A stretch of 52,664 bases of DNA. Origin: Chitinophaga pinensis (GTDB lineage Bacteria; Bacteroidota; Bacteroidia; Chitinophagales; Chitinophagaceae). Positions 9,848 through 18,609 of the stretch are shown piece after piece. The notes beneath the pieces were generated by a model. That model saw only the letters and a list, made by a program, of their open reading frames with translations. It ran no database searches and was not told the origin of the DNA. Position 1 is the stretch's first letter. Each line of letters begins with the position of its first letter. The stretch spans positions 1-52,664 of the forward strand of contig CAMBEI010000014.1 in the NCBI GenBank assembly GCA_945865645.1, in the 5' to 3' direction. A program made the translations under genes and the position numbers.

Positions 9848-11170
9848 ATGAAGAAGATATTTCCAATCATAACGATATTGATCCTGCTTTCACTATTTGG
9901 GCTTATTTTTTTTCAGTACTTATGGATTAAAAGCGCAAAATCTACAAAAGACAAACAAGTAAAAGAAAATATTATTAGAGCAGTAAATTATGCAGGTAAT
10001 TTACTAACCCAGGAAAAAAGTTCTTGGATGCCACTTCCCCGTAAAGGTGATTTTCTTTTTCCTGTCGATAAATTACAAATTCAATATTTTAAGCCCTCAG
10101 TTATAAAACGTTTTTCGAAGGATGAAATTTCGGATATCATAAGGATGGGATTTAATAAAAATAACTTGCAAGAATATCCATTTGAATTTAATATTAGAAT
10201 TAATACAATTAATGGAGACCAGATATATAGTGATAATTTTTTTAAATACTACGCTGATACAATTAACAGTTTAAATATCGTATATTCATTAGAGTCAGCT
10301 AATGGTAGCAGTTTAGAAAACTTATCAAATGAAGAATTACTTTCGGTAGTAGTGCCTCATCAGCAAAGCCTAATCTGGAAGGAAGTAACTTGGTTTATTT
10401 TAGGTGCCATTCTTTTTACCTTAATCATCACAGCTGCTTTTTTTATTACTATCATAACGTTATTAAAACAAAAAAAATTAAGTGAAATAAAATCTGATTT
10501 TATTAATAATATGACACATGAATTTAAAACGCCACTAGCAACAATATCGCTTGCTGTTGATGCTTTAAAAAATGAAAAAGTGTTATGTAGTAAAGAAAAA
10601 TCTGATTATTTTATTGACATCATTAAAGAAGAAAATAAGCGAATGAATAAGCAGGTAGAAACGATACTGCAGGCTGCTTTACTTGATAAGAATGAAGTGC
10701 AATTAAATTTAAAACGATTGCTAGCACATGATTTAATTATTAGTGCATTAAATAATATTAATTTACAAGTGGAAGAAAAAGGTGGCCAAATCGAAGTAGA
10801 ACTTGATGCAAAAAATGACTTAATTTTAGCAGATGAAGTTCACTTTACTAATATCATTAATAATCTGCTCGATAACGCAGTTAAATACTCGAAAGATAGT
10901 TTACACATTAAATTAATTACGAAGAACATAGGGGGTCATTTAAAAATAAAAATTGAGGATAATGGTATTGGTATGAATAAAGAAACAGAGCAACGAATTT
11001 TTGAAAAATTTTATCGAGCTCATACTGGTAACGTGCATAATGTAAAGGGCTTTGGCCTAGGACTTAGTTATGTTAAAACTATGATAGATGCACACCATGG
11101 TAGCATAAAAGCAGAAAGTATTTTGGGTAAGGGGAGTAGCTTTTATATTACTATTCCTCTGGCAAAATAA
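9848..11170 (+). CDS. Two-component sensor histidine kinase
   Basis: 440-residue inner-membrane kinase. TM1 at about 7-26, an extracytoplasmic sensor region of about 150 residues without a fold I recognise, TM2 at about 181-206, then a HisKA domain with phospho-acceptor His224 (NNMTHEFKTPLATIS) and a HATPase_c domain: N box NNLLDNAVKYSK (338-349), G1 DNGIGM (371-376), F box FEKFY, G2 GFGLGLSYVK (401-410). No response regulator gene lies on either side; an acyltransferase and the pseudogene precede it and the dcw cluster follows. Its partner must be elsewhere or lost. The signal is unknown. Confidence 0.93.
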   Translation: MKKIFPIITILILLSLFGLIFFQYLWIKSAKSTKDKQVKENIIRAVNYAGNLLTQEKSSWMPLPRKGDFLFPVDKLQIQYFKPSVIKRFSKDEISDIIRMGFNKNNLQEYPFEFNIRINTINGDQIYSDNFFKYYADTINSLNIVYSLESANGSSLENLSNEELLSVVVPHQQSLIWKEVTWFILGAILFTLIITAAFFITIITLLKQKKLSEIKSDFINNMTHEFKTPLATISLAVDALKNEKVLCSKEKSDYFIDIIKEENKRMNKQVETILQAALLDKNEVQLNLKRLLAHDLIISALNNINLQVEEKGGQIEVELDAKNDLILADEVHFTNIINNLLDNAVKYSKDSLHIKLITKNIGGHLKIKIEDNGIGMNKETEQRIFEKFYRAHTGNVHNVKGFGLGLSYVKTMIDAHHGSIKAESILGKGSSFYITIPLAK

Positions 11171-11452
11171 TTTTTCTCTCTGCTACTAAATACTATAATT
11201 AATTTCCTTATTCTATATGCTAGTTTAATATTGGTTACCGCATCGCCAATAAAATATTAAATTAGTAATTGTTACAATTATTGTTATCCCTCTAGATTTT
11301 ACTATAAGCGTTAGATTTAATTTTACCTCAAAAATATTTTGTACCTCATGCAGTAGTAAAACATCATCAAATTTTTATTATTATCCATTGTCTAAAGAAG
11401 CGAGAACCTGCATAAATTAGCTTAATATCAATTTTCTTGAGTTATTAGTAGC
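11171..11452. other. Intergenic stretch after the histidine kinase, no gene seen
   Basis: AT-rich sequence without a convincing reading frame on either strand. A weak pairing (ATTGG at 11230-11234 with CCAAT at 11246-11250) might mark the end of the kinase transcript. One minus-strand frame stays open for about 48 codons near 11230-11375 but has no start codon and no family resemblance. No response regulator remnant is recognisable. Confidence 0.5.
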
Positions 11453-11553
11453 TTATTCACACTAATTCATATATATCCACACTTAATTCACATCCAATTT
11501 CTTGTTTTTGGGCTAAAAACGACGCTAGATATAGTATATGGGATTGTGGATAA
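11453..11553. promoter_or_regulatory. Group of DnaA-box-like sites upstream of mraZ
   Basis: Four sites within 101 nt resemble the DnaA box TTATCCACA: TTATTCACA at 11453-11461 (fits the relaxed form TTWTNCACA), ATATCCACA at 11473-11481 (one mismatch), TAATTCACA at 11484-11492 (one mismatch to the relaxed form), and an exact TGTGGATAA, the box on the minus strand, at 11545-11553. The flank is AT-rich. This could be a DnaA-responsive control region for the dcw cluster or part of an origin; sequence alone does not decide. Confidence 0.4.
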
Positions 11554-11580
11554 AAAACTTTTACAATTATTGATATTAAA

Positions 11581-11606
11581 GTGGGAAAAAGTGTTATTTT
11601 GTGGGA
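11581..11606 (+). promoter_or_regulatory. MraZ operator: three boxes with 10-nt period
   Basis: GTGGGA (11581-11586), GTGTTA (11591-11596) and GTGGGA (11601-11606) are separated by exactly 4 nt each. MraZ proteins of other bacteria bind tandem GTGGG/TGGGN repeats spaced by one helical turn upstream of their own gene. The array ends 33 nt before the mraZ ATG, where it would overlap the promoter region. The middle box is degenerate. Confidence 0.78.
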
Positions 11607-11639
11607 GTATATGTAAATTTTTAGATTAAATACTATAAA

Positions 11640-12098
11640 ATGATTGGTTTCCTCGGCGAATATGAGGCCACTTTAGATGCAAAGGGGCGCTTTCTTTTAC
11701 CTGCAGGCTTCAAAAAACAGTTGCCGGAAGAGGGTGTTGGGTATTTTATCATTAATAGGGGATTTGAAAAATGCCTCACTTTATATACACAACAAAGTTG
11801 GGATCCTATTTTTTCTGAAATAAGCAAACTAAATGATTTTGATCCTAAGGTAAGAGAATTTAGGCGTTATTTTTTAAATGGGGCTACTCAGCTAGAACTT
11901 GATTCTGCCGGCAGGTTGTTATTACCCAAAAATCTAACGGATCATGCAGGATTGGAAAAAGAAATTGTCTTGGTATCGGCAGTTAATAAAATTGAGATCT
12001 GGGATAAAATTAAGTACATGCAGTTCTTTGAAACTTTTACACCACAATCATTTAGTGATTTGGCAAACGAAGTGATGAATAAAAAAGAAGGAATTTAG
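11640..12098 (+). CDS. mraZ: MraZ transcriptional regulator
   Basis: 152-residue DNA-binding protein with two swapped-hairpin AbrB-like halves, each with the signature DxxGR: DAKGRFLLP at 13-21 and DSAGRLLLP at 88-96. MraZ forms rings, binds tandem repeats upstream of its own gene and usually represses the dcw operon. Three such repeats lie at 11581-11606. It is the first gene of the cluster; rsmH follows after 22 nt, and its stop codon falls inside the left arm of a long inverted repeat around the rsmH start. Confidence 0.96.
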   Translation: MIGFLGEYEATLDAKGRFLLPAGFKKQLPEEGVGYFIINRGFEKCLTLYTQQSWDPIFSEISKLNDFDPKVREFRRYFLNGATQLELDSAGRLLLPKNLTDHAGLEKEIVLVSAVNKIEIWDKIKYMQFFETFTPQSFSDLANEVMNKKEGI

Positions 12099-12164
12099 AA
12101 TTAGAAATTAGTATGATGGAATGAAAAAAATGAATAACGATAAACTAATTTCTAATTCTGAATT
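12092..12164 (+). promoter_or_regulatory. 21-bp inverted repeat enclosing the rsmH start codon
   Basis: Arm 12092-12112 pairs with arm 12144-12164: 16 contiguous perfect pairs next to the loop, one G-U pair, then 4 more pairs. The 31-nt loop (12113-12143) contains the rsmH ATG at 12121 and an alternative in-frame ATG at 12130. The left arm includes the mraZ stop codon (12096-12098); the right arm encodes LISNSEL of RsmH. In the mRNA this would place the rsmH start in a closed loop right after the mraZ stop, so translation of mraZ could control access to it. Function is inferred; the pairing is seen directly. Confidence 0.55.
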
Positions 12165-13065
12165 ATCTACTTATCATACCCCCGTTTTACTAAATGAAAC
12201 TATTGATGGGTTAAACATACAGCCCGATGGAGTTTATGTTGATTGTACATTTGGTGGTGGCGGACATAGTCTTGCCCTTTTACAACACTTAAACCAAAAA
12301 GGGCAATTGCTTGTTTTTGATCAGGATGAGGATACCAGAAAAAATTTACCTAATGATGATCGGGTAACTTTTATCTCTCAAAATTTTAGACACTTACAAC
12401 GATTTTTGCGATTGCATAAAATCTTGAAAGTAGATGGTATCCTTACTGATCTGGGCGTTTCTAGTCACCAGTTTGATGAAGCTTCTCGTGGATTCTCTAC
12501 CCGGTATGATGCAGCACTTGATATGCGTATGGACCGACGACAGGTAATTACTGCTGCTGATATACTTAAAAACTTTTCGGAGCAACAGCTACATAAAATG
12601 TTTGAGAAATATGGTGAAGTGACCAATGCAAAAACATTAGCAAAAACAATTGTATCACAACGATTGGTAGCGCCTATTAGAACCATCAATCAGTTTAAAA
12701 CTTCAGTCCACTTAGTAGTTAAAGGTAATCCTCAAAAATATTTTGCACAGGTTTTTCAAGCACTTCGTATTGAAGTAAATGATGAACTAGGCGCATTAAA
12801 AGAATTATTAGTACAAACAACAAGTATTTTAAAGCCAGGAGGAAGAGTTGTTATTATCACTTTTCATTCTTTAGAAGATAGGTTAGTGAAAAACTTTTTT
12901 CGGGATGGTACATTTGAAGATACAGCCATTGATGATATTTATGGTCATCGATTTATAAACCCTTTTAAAATGATAACAAAAAAACCAATTACAGCAAACG
13001 AAAGAGAAGCAAAAGAAAATACTAGATGTCGTAGTGCAAAATTGCGAATAGTAGAAATGAAGTAA
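12121..13065 (+). CDS. rsmH: 16S rRNA (cytosine-N4) methyltransferase
   Basis: S-adenosylmethionine-dependent enzyme (formerly MraW) that modifies C1402 of 16S rRNA. 314 residues. SAM loop VDCTFGGGGHS at 40-50, then LTDLGVSSHQFDEASRGFS, RMDRR, and the C-terminal ITFHSLEDRLVKNFF typical of the family. The usual family start YHTPVLLNE lies at residue 18, so the first 17 residues are an extra low-conservation lead that includes the right arm of the inverted repeat. The ATG at 12130 would also fit. Confidence 0.95.
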   Translation: MKKMNNDKLISNSELSTYHTPVLLNETIDGLNIQPDGVYVDCTFGGGGHSLALLQHLNQKGQLLVFDQDEDTRKNLPNDDRVTFISQNFRHLQRFLRLHKILKVDGILTDLGVSSHQFDEASRGFSTRYDAALDMRMDRRQVITAADILKNFSEQQLHKMFEKYGEVTNAKTLAKTIVSQRLVAPIRTINQFKTSVHLVVKGNPQKYFAQVFQALRIEVNDELGALKELLVQTTSILKPGGRVVIITFHSLEDRLVKNFFRDGTFEDTAIDDIYGHRFINPFKMITKKPITANEREAKENTRCRSAKLRIVEMK

Positions 13066-13097
13066 AAAATTTAAAAAATAAGACAGATAATATTATC

Positions 13098-13445
13098 ATG
13101 TTAAAAGAAGCAGAAATAAAAGAGCAGATAATAGCTGCTCAAAAGTTAGACTGGAAGAAAATTTTAAGTCACACTTGGGTGGTTAAAAATATTCCTTTCT
13201 TTTTATTTTTAACCTTGTTGGCTATTCTGTATATATATAACGGGCATTATGCCGACAAGCTGGTTTTAAAAATTAATACAACCGAAAAAAAAATTAAAGA
13301 ACTTGAATACGAATACAAGACAATTAAAAGCGATGTTATTTTCAGAAGTAAAGCAAGCGAATTAATAAAGGCGGTAGCACCATTAGGATTAAAGGAATTA
13401 ACTGCACCTCCAGTTTTATTAAGGGGAGATGAAATAAAAAAATAA
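13098..13445 (+). CDS. ftsL: FtsL-like septum protein
   Basis: 115-residue bitopic membrane protein: cytoplasmic N terminus (1-30), one helix (about 31-48, FFLFLTLLAILYIYNG), and a short extracytoplasmic coiled-coil stretch (about 55-80, KINTTEKKIKELEYEYKTIK). Size, topology and location between rsmH and ftsI identify it as the FtsL equivalent, which bridges FtsQ to FtsI/FtsW in the divisome. Sequence identity within this family is low, so the call rests mostly on position and topology. Confidence 0.82.
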   Translation: MLKEAEIKEQIIAAQKLDWKKILSHTWVVKNIPFFLFLTLLAILYIYNGHYADKLVLKINTTEKKIKELEYEYKTIKSDVIFRSKASELIKAVAPLGLKELTAPPVLLRGDEIKK

Positions 13446-13459
13446 AAAATACAGAATCC

Positions 13460-15586
13460 TTGGAAGTTAAAAAAGACATATTATGGCGAGTTTATCTCAG
13501 TTTTATTGGGATGGTTATTCTTGGAATTTTTGTAATTGGAAAAGCTTTTTATATACAACAGGTACAAGGTAATTTTTGGACAACCATGGATAGCAGTATG
13601 CATCTAAAATATAGACCTATTGAAGCTGAACGGGGTACAATTTATAGCGAAGATGGAAATATGTTAAGTACTTCGGTTCCCATATTTGATGTGTATGTAG
13701 ATTTTGCAGCAGAAGGATTAATGGAAAACGACGGAAAAAGATTTAAAAGTCAGGTAGATACATTAAGTATTTGTCTTTCAAATCTATTTAAAGATAAAAC
13801 ACCCGAATTGTACCTGCATGAAATGAAGCTTGCATATAAAAATAAAGACAGGTACTATCCATTAAAAAAGAAAATATCATTTACGCAATATAAAGTTTTA
13901 AGAGATTTACCATTAGTAAAACTGGGTAAAAACAAAAGTGGCTTTCTTATGGAACCAAAAGATAAACGAATTAATCCTTATGGATTACTCGCCAATCGAA
14001 CCATTGGTTTATCAAGGGATAATGCAAGTAATGTGGGTTTAGAGCAGCGGTATGATAGTTTACTTAAAGGAAAAACAGGACAGCAGTTGATAAGATATAT
14101 GGCAGGGGCTTATATGCCTGTTGATGGTGGAGATGTGGTAGATCCAGAAAACGGTAAAGATATTATTTCAACCATTGATACTTATATACAAGATATTGCC
14201 GAATCGGCATTGATGCGAATGGTGGTTGGTAATAACTCAGAACATGGTACTGCCATTGTTATGGAAACAGCTACCGGAAAGATAAAGGCGATTGCAAATC
14301 TTGGAAAACAAAAAGATGGATCTTTTAACGAAGATCTGAATTATGGAATTGGTAAAGCAACTGAACCTGGTTCGGTATTTAAGCTGGCAACTTTAATGAG
14401 TTTATTGGACGATAAATATGTAACCAATAGTACAATTGTTAATTGCGAAGGGGGTAAAAAAACTTTTTATGGATTAACTATAAAAGATTCTCATGAGGGT
14501 ACTTATGAAATTACAGTCAAAGATGCATTTGAAAGAAGTAGCAATGTTGCTTTTGCCAAATTGGCCGATCAATATTATCATAATCAGCCTTCAAAATTTA
14601 TAAATCACTTACATAACTACAGATTAGATGCCATTACAGGAATTGATATAACTGCTGCTTCGGGTAAACCCACTATTAAAAATCCATCAAATCGAAGCTG
14701 GGCTAATACTACTATCCCTTATATGGCACATGGCTATGAGGAATTAGTTACCCCGCTGCATTTATTGATGCTATATAATGCGGTTGCTAATAATGGTAAA
14801 ATGATGAAACCTTATTTAGTAAGTTCCATAAAACAATATGGCGTTGAAATAAAGGCTATTCAGCCAGTGGTATTGGTAGATAAAATTTGTACTGACGAAA
14901 CCCTTGTTCAGCTTAAGGAATGCTTGCTCGCAGTAGTACAAGGAGAGCATGGTACAGCTAGAAAAATAAAAGACTCAACCTATTTGATTGCTGGTAAAAC
15001 TGGTACGGCGGTATCTGCTTTAGATAATAAGGGATATAATAAAGGAAATAAAGTTTATCAAGCTTCATTTATTGGATACTTTCCGGCAGATGCCCCAAAG
15101 TATACTATAGCGGTGGTTATTCAAAATACTAAGGAATCCAAAAAATTTTATGGAGCAGATGTATCTGGGACTGTTTTTAAAGAAATTAGCGATAAAATTT
15201 ACGGTAGTTATTTAAGTACTAAAAAATATATACCAGTAAATAAGCCAGATAGCAATCAGTATAATTATTTTGGAATGAAGAATGAATTGGGGTCAATTTT
15301 TACTACACTAAATCTGCCTTATGCCGACTCAGGTGTTTCTGGTTTTTGGAGATCAATGGAAATGAAAAATAATTCAGGAATTTTAAATGCACCACCTATT
15401 TCAATTTCAACATCCGGTTCTGTAACCCCTAATGTTATCGGAATGGGTTTAAAAGATGCCGTGTATTTATTAGAAAATATGGGACTAAAAGTGTCGTCTA
15501 CTGGACGAGGCAAAGTAATGAATCAGTCGGTAAATGCAGGAACCCATTTTAAGAAAACTCAAAATATTACTTTAATACTTAATTGA
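13460..15586 (+). CDS. ftsI: Septal peptidoglycan transpeptidase (PBP3/FtsI type) with PASTA domain
   Basis: 708-residue class B penicillin-binding protein that cross-links septal peptidoglycan. One N-terminal helix (about 10-33), a pedestal domain (ERGTIYSEDGNMLSTSVP near 57-74), a transpeptidase domain with SVFK at 305-308 (nucleophile Ser305), SSN at 360-362 and KTGT at 513-516, then a C-terminal PASTA domain from about 650. The start is a TTG at 13460: homologues in the phylum begin MxVKKDILWRV, which this start reproduces, and no ATG lies in frame before residue 18. It begins 14 nt after ftsL and its stop overlaps the murE start. Confidence 0.95.
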   Translation: MEVKKDILWRVYLSFIGMVILGIFVIGKAFYIQQVQGNFWTTMDSSMHLKYRPIEAERGTIYSEDGNMLSTSVPIFDVYVDFAAEGLMENDGKRFKSQVDTLSICLSNLFKDKTPELYLHEMKLAYKNKDRYYPLKKKISFTQYKVLRDLPLVKLGKNKSGFLMEPKDKRINPYGLLANRTIGLSRDNASNVGLEQRYDSLLKGKTGQQLIRYMAGAYMPVDGGDVVDPENGKDIISTIDTYIQDIAESALMRMVVGNNSEHGTAIVMETATGKIKAIANLGKQKDGSFNEDLNYGIGKATEPGSVFKLATLMSLLDDKYVTNSTIVNCEGGKKTFYGLTIKDSHEGTYEITVKDAFERSSNVAFAKLADQYYHNQPSKFINHLHNYRLDAITGIDITAASGKPTIKNPSNRSWANTTIPYMAHGYEELVTPLHLLMLYNAVANNGKMMKPYLVSSIKQYGVEIKAIQPVVLVDKICTDETLVQLKECLLAVVQGEHGTARKIKDSTYLIAGKTGTAVSALDNKGYNKGNKVYQASFIGYFPADAPKYTIAVVIQNTKESKKFYGADVSGTVFKEISDKIYGSYLSTKKYIPVNKPDSNQYNYFGMKNELGSIFTTLNLPYADSGVSGFWRSMEMKNNSGILNAPPISISTSGSVTPNVIGMGLKDAVYLLENMGLKVSSTGRGKVMNQSVNAGTHFKKTQNITLILN

Positions 15587-17046
15587 TACTGCAAGACATA
15601 TTATATAAGGTTTCTATTTTATCCCTAATGGGTAATTCTAATTTAGAAGTAACTGGTTTGCAAATTAATTCAAAAAAAATACAACCTGGCAATTGCTTTA
15701 TTGCATTAGAAGGAACTAATACTAATGGGCAAGAATATATTGAAAGTGCAATTGAAAATGGAGCGGTGGCAATTGTTTGTGAAAAGATACCATCTTTAAT
15801 TAAAGATAATATTACTTATGTGCAGGTAGAAAATACTGCAGAAGCAGCTGGTTTTATGAGTCATAATTTTTTTAACGAGCCTTCGTTAAAATTAAAGCTA
15901 ATTGGTGTTACGGGAACAAATGGTAAAACAACTATAGTAACATTATTATGGAAACTATTTACTGCTTTGGGAAATAAATGCGGCTTAATAAGCACAGTGC
16001 AAAATCAAATAGGCGAAAAAGTTATCATTACTACACATACTACACCAGATGCAATTACTATTAATTCGTTATTGAAGCAGATGGTTGATGATGGCTGTAA
16101 GTACGTATTTATGGAATGCAGTAGCCATGCCATACATCAAAGCAGAATAACAGGCCTACAATTTAACGGAGCTTTATTTAGCAATATTACACACGATCAT
16201 CTTGATTATCATAAAACATTTGATGAATACATCAAGGTAAAAAAATCGTGGTTTGATAAATTGACTTTTACATCTTTTGCAATTAGTAATGCCGATGATA
16301 AAAGGGGTGCAATGATGCTACAGAATACCAATTCAAAAAAATATTTCTATAGCCTTAAAACTATTGCAGACTTTAAAGGAAAAATTCTTGATAATAGTCT
16401 TGAAGGTCTTCATATGATGGTGAATGACAAAGAGATTTATTTTCGGTTGATTGGAGAATTTAATGCGTATAATTTATTAGCAGTCTATGGTGCAGCTATT
16501 TGTCTTGGGGTGGATAAGGATATGGTGTTGCAGGTATTGAGCAGTTTGGATGGAGCAGAAGGAAGATTTGATTATATGGTAAGTAAAAAAGAAAAAATTA
16601 AAGCAATTATTGATTATGCACACACTCCCGATGCATTATTAAATGTATTGGCAACAATAAAAAATCTAAAGCAGGGGAACGAGCAAGTAATAACAGTTGT
16701 TGGTTGTGGCGGTGATAGGGATAAAACGAAACGGTCGATTATGGCAGAAGTAGCTTGTGAATATAGTGATAAAGTGATTTTCACTTCTGATAACCCACGT
16801 AATGAAGATCCTTATGAAATTTTAAAAGATATGCAAAGTGGGGTAAATGCAGTTACAAAAAAAAAAGTAATATCTATTGCAGATAGAAAAGAAGCGATTA
16901 AAACAGCAGTAAGCCTAGCTAAAAAAGATGATATTGTTTTAGTTGCAGGTAAAGGACATGAGAAGTATCAAGAAATAAAAGGAGTGAAGTATGATTTTGA
17001 TGATAAGATGATTTTGAATGACATGTTTGAATTATTAGAGAAGTGA
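15583..17046 (+). CDS. murE: UDP-MurNAc-tripeptide ligase (meso-diaminopimelate adding)
   Basis: Cytoplasmic Mur ligase that adds the third amino acid to UDP-MurNAc-L-Ala-D-Glu. 487 residues. P-loop GVTGTNGKTT at 108-117, and DNPR at 403-406, the motif that selects meso-diaminopimelate over lysine; this predicts a DAP-type cell wall. GKGHEKYQ lies near the C terminus. The start is TTG at 15583, overlapping the ftsI stop (TTGA). The result ILQDILYKV matches the family N terminus, and the overlap suggests translational coupling. Confidence 0.96.
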   Translation: MILQDILYKVSILSLMGNSNLEVTGLQINSKKIQPGNCFIALEGTNTNGQEYIESAIENGAVAIVCEKIPSLIKDNITYVQVENTAEAAGFMSHNFFNEPSLKLKLIGVTGTNGKTTIVTLLWKLFTALGNKCGLISTVQNQIGEKVIITTHTTPDAITINSLLKQMVDDGCKYVFMECSSHAIHQSRITGLQFNGALFSNITHDHLDYHKTFDEYIKVKKSWFDKLTFTSFAISNADDKRGAMMLQNTNSKKYFYSLKTIADFKGKILDNSLEGLHMMVNDKEIYFRLIGEFNAYNLLAVYGAAICLGVDKDMVLQVLSSLDGAEGRFDYMVSKKEKIKAIIDYAHTPDALLNVLATIKNLKQGNEQVITVVGCGGDRDKTKRSIMAEVACEYSDKVIFTSDNPRNEDPYEILKDMQSGVNAVTKKKVISIADRKEAIKTAVSLAKKDDIVLVAGKGHEKYQEIKGVKYDFDDKMILNDMFELLEK

Positions 17047-17123
17047 CAAAGGTTAGCAGTAGGCATAAAAAAGTTGGTATTAGCTAAACTATAATCTGCA
17101 AACTGTAAACGAAAACTGAATTT

Positions 17124-18440
17124 ATGTTATATCACATTTTTGATTGGCTTACAAAAGAAGGCTTCCGGTTTCCGGGCATTAATCTTTTTCAGTTTATCAC
17201 TTTTAGGGTGTTATTGGCTATGATATTAAGTTTGATAATAACAACCGTGTATGGTAAAAAATTAATAAATTATTTACAAAAAAAACAATTAGGTGAATCT
17301 GTAAGGGATCTTGGATTAGCGGGCGAGAAAGAAAAAAAAGGGACACCAACCATGGGGGGGATAATTATTATCCTTGCTATTTTAATACCAACTATTTTAT
17401 TAGCTAATCTTGATAAAGTTTATATACGGTTGATGTTGCTTTGCACCGTATGGTTAGGTGCTATTGGTTTTATTGATGATTACTTAAAAATAAGATCGAA
17501 AAGAATTACATTGGCTAAAGGGGCAACCTACAAAAAAAGTGATAGCGATGGTTTGGCAGGAAGATTTAAAATTTTTGGACAGGTGATGCTGGGTATAGTT
17601 GTAGGTGCTACACTTTATTTTACGCCAAGTGTGGTTGTGGAACGAGAAATATATACACCTAATGTTCAATTTGTAAAAGATTCAGTTTTACACCGGGGTG
17701 AAAAATTAATGAGTGATTCTTTTCATATTGTAAATTTGGATGGGAAGAAGCACACTTTTGCAAAAGTAAAGACACCAATTACCACAATCCCATTTGTAAA
17801 AAATCACGAATTTAATTATGCTAAACTTTTACCAGCCGCATGGGAAAGTTACGCATATGTCTTATATGTCATCATAGTAATAATTATTGTAACAGCGGTA
17901 AGTAATGGTGCAAATATTACTGATGGATTGGATGGCTTAGCAACTGGTGTTAGTGCCATCATTGGTATTTGTTTGGGAATATTTGCATATGTAAGTGGTA
18001 ATATCAAATTTGCCGAATACCTCAATATTATGTATATCCCAAACATGGGGGAATTATCCATTTTTATCGCTGCATTTGTTGGTGCTTGTATTGGTTTTCT
18101 TTGGTACAATGCATTTCCTGCACAAATTTTTATGGGAGATACCGGTAGTTTAGCATTAGGAGGTATTATTGCTGCCTTAGCTATAATTATGCGCAAAGAA
18201 TTATTAATACCTATTTTTTGCTTCGTTTTTTTAGTAGAGAATTTAAGCGTAATGATACAAGTGGGATATTTTAAATATACTAAGCGAAAATATGGCGAGG
18301 GACGGCGGGTGTTTTTAATGAGCCCGCTACATCATCATTATCAAAAGCTGGGGTATCATGAAAGTAAAATAGCAGTTCGTTTTTGGATTATAACTATATT
18401 AAGTGTGGCCTTAGCAATAGTAACGCTAAAGCTTAGATAG
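17124..18440 (+). CDS. mraY: Phospho-MurNAc-pentapeptide transferase
   Basis: Polytopic inner-membrane enzyme that joins phospho-MurNAc-pentapeptide to undecaprenyl phosphate to make lipid I. 438 residues, longer than the roughly 360 of E. coli because of an insert at about 175-235 between helices (from [14 protein letters not shown] to [13 protein letters not shown]), as is usual in Bacteroidota. Catalytic-site motifs: [41 protein letters not shown], and [10 protein letters not shown] near the end. Confidence 0.97.
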   Translation: MLYHIFDWLTKEGFRFPGINLFQFITFRVLLAMILSLIITTVYGKKLINYLQKKQLGESVRDLGLAGEKEKKGTPTMGGIIIILAILIPTILLANLDKVYIRLMLLCTVWLGAIGFIDDYLKIRSKRITLAKGATYKKSDSDGLAGRFKIFGQVMLGIVVGATLYFTPSVVVEREIYTPNVQFVKDSVLHRGEKLMSDSFHIVNLDGKKHTFAKVKTPITTIPFVKNHEFNYAKLLPAAWESYAYVLYVIIVIIIVTAVSNGANITDGLDGLATGVSAIIGICLGIFAYVSGNIKFAEYLNIMYIPNMGELSIFIAAFVGACIGFLWYNAFPAQIFMGDTGSLALGGIIAALAIIMRKELLIPIFCFVFLVENLSVMIQVGYFKYTKRKYGEGRRVFLMSPLHHHYQKLGYHESKIAVRFWIITILSVALAIVTLKLR

Positions 18441-18466
18441 AAAAGTTTTGAAAAAGCAGACTAGCG

Positions 18467-18596
18467 ATTTACAAATTGTAAATGCTACATTTTTCATACT
18501 AACTACTATTCTTTATGAAAAAAAAATAACTAAAAACCTAATCTGTAATATTCCATGCTGTTGAAAAACCATTTTTACTTTTTAAAGAAGTAAAAA
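18467..18596. other. Two inverted repeats between mraY and murD
   Basis: The 169-nt gap holds ATTTACAA/TTGTAAAT (18467-18474 and 18476-18483, one central base) and a 9-bp hairpin TTTTTACTT/AAGTAAAAA (18572-18580 and 18588-18596) ending 14 nt before the murD ATG. This is one of the longest gaps in the cluster. The elements may mark an internal control point or processing site; neither resembles a strong terminator. Confidence 0.3.
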
Positions 18597-18609
18597 ACAT
18601 AAAGAAAAA

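Noticed and set aside
11230..11375. Open minus-strand frame of about 48 codons after the histidine kinase, considered as a response regulator remnant
   Set aside because: No start codon, no receiver-domain Asp motif and no recognisable family pattern.
11171..11639. Calling the mraZ upstream region an origin of replication
   Set aside because: Only one box is exact, no dnaA, dnaN, gidA or parAB genes are near, and skew could not be computed; kept as a DnaA-site finding only.
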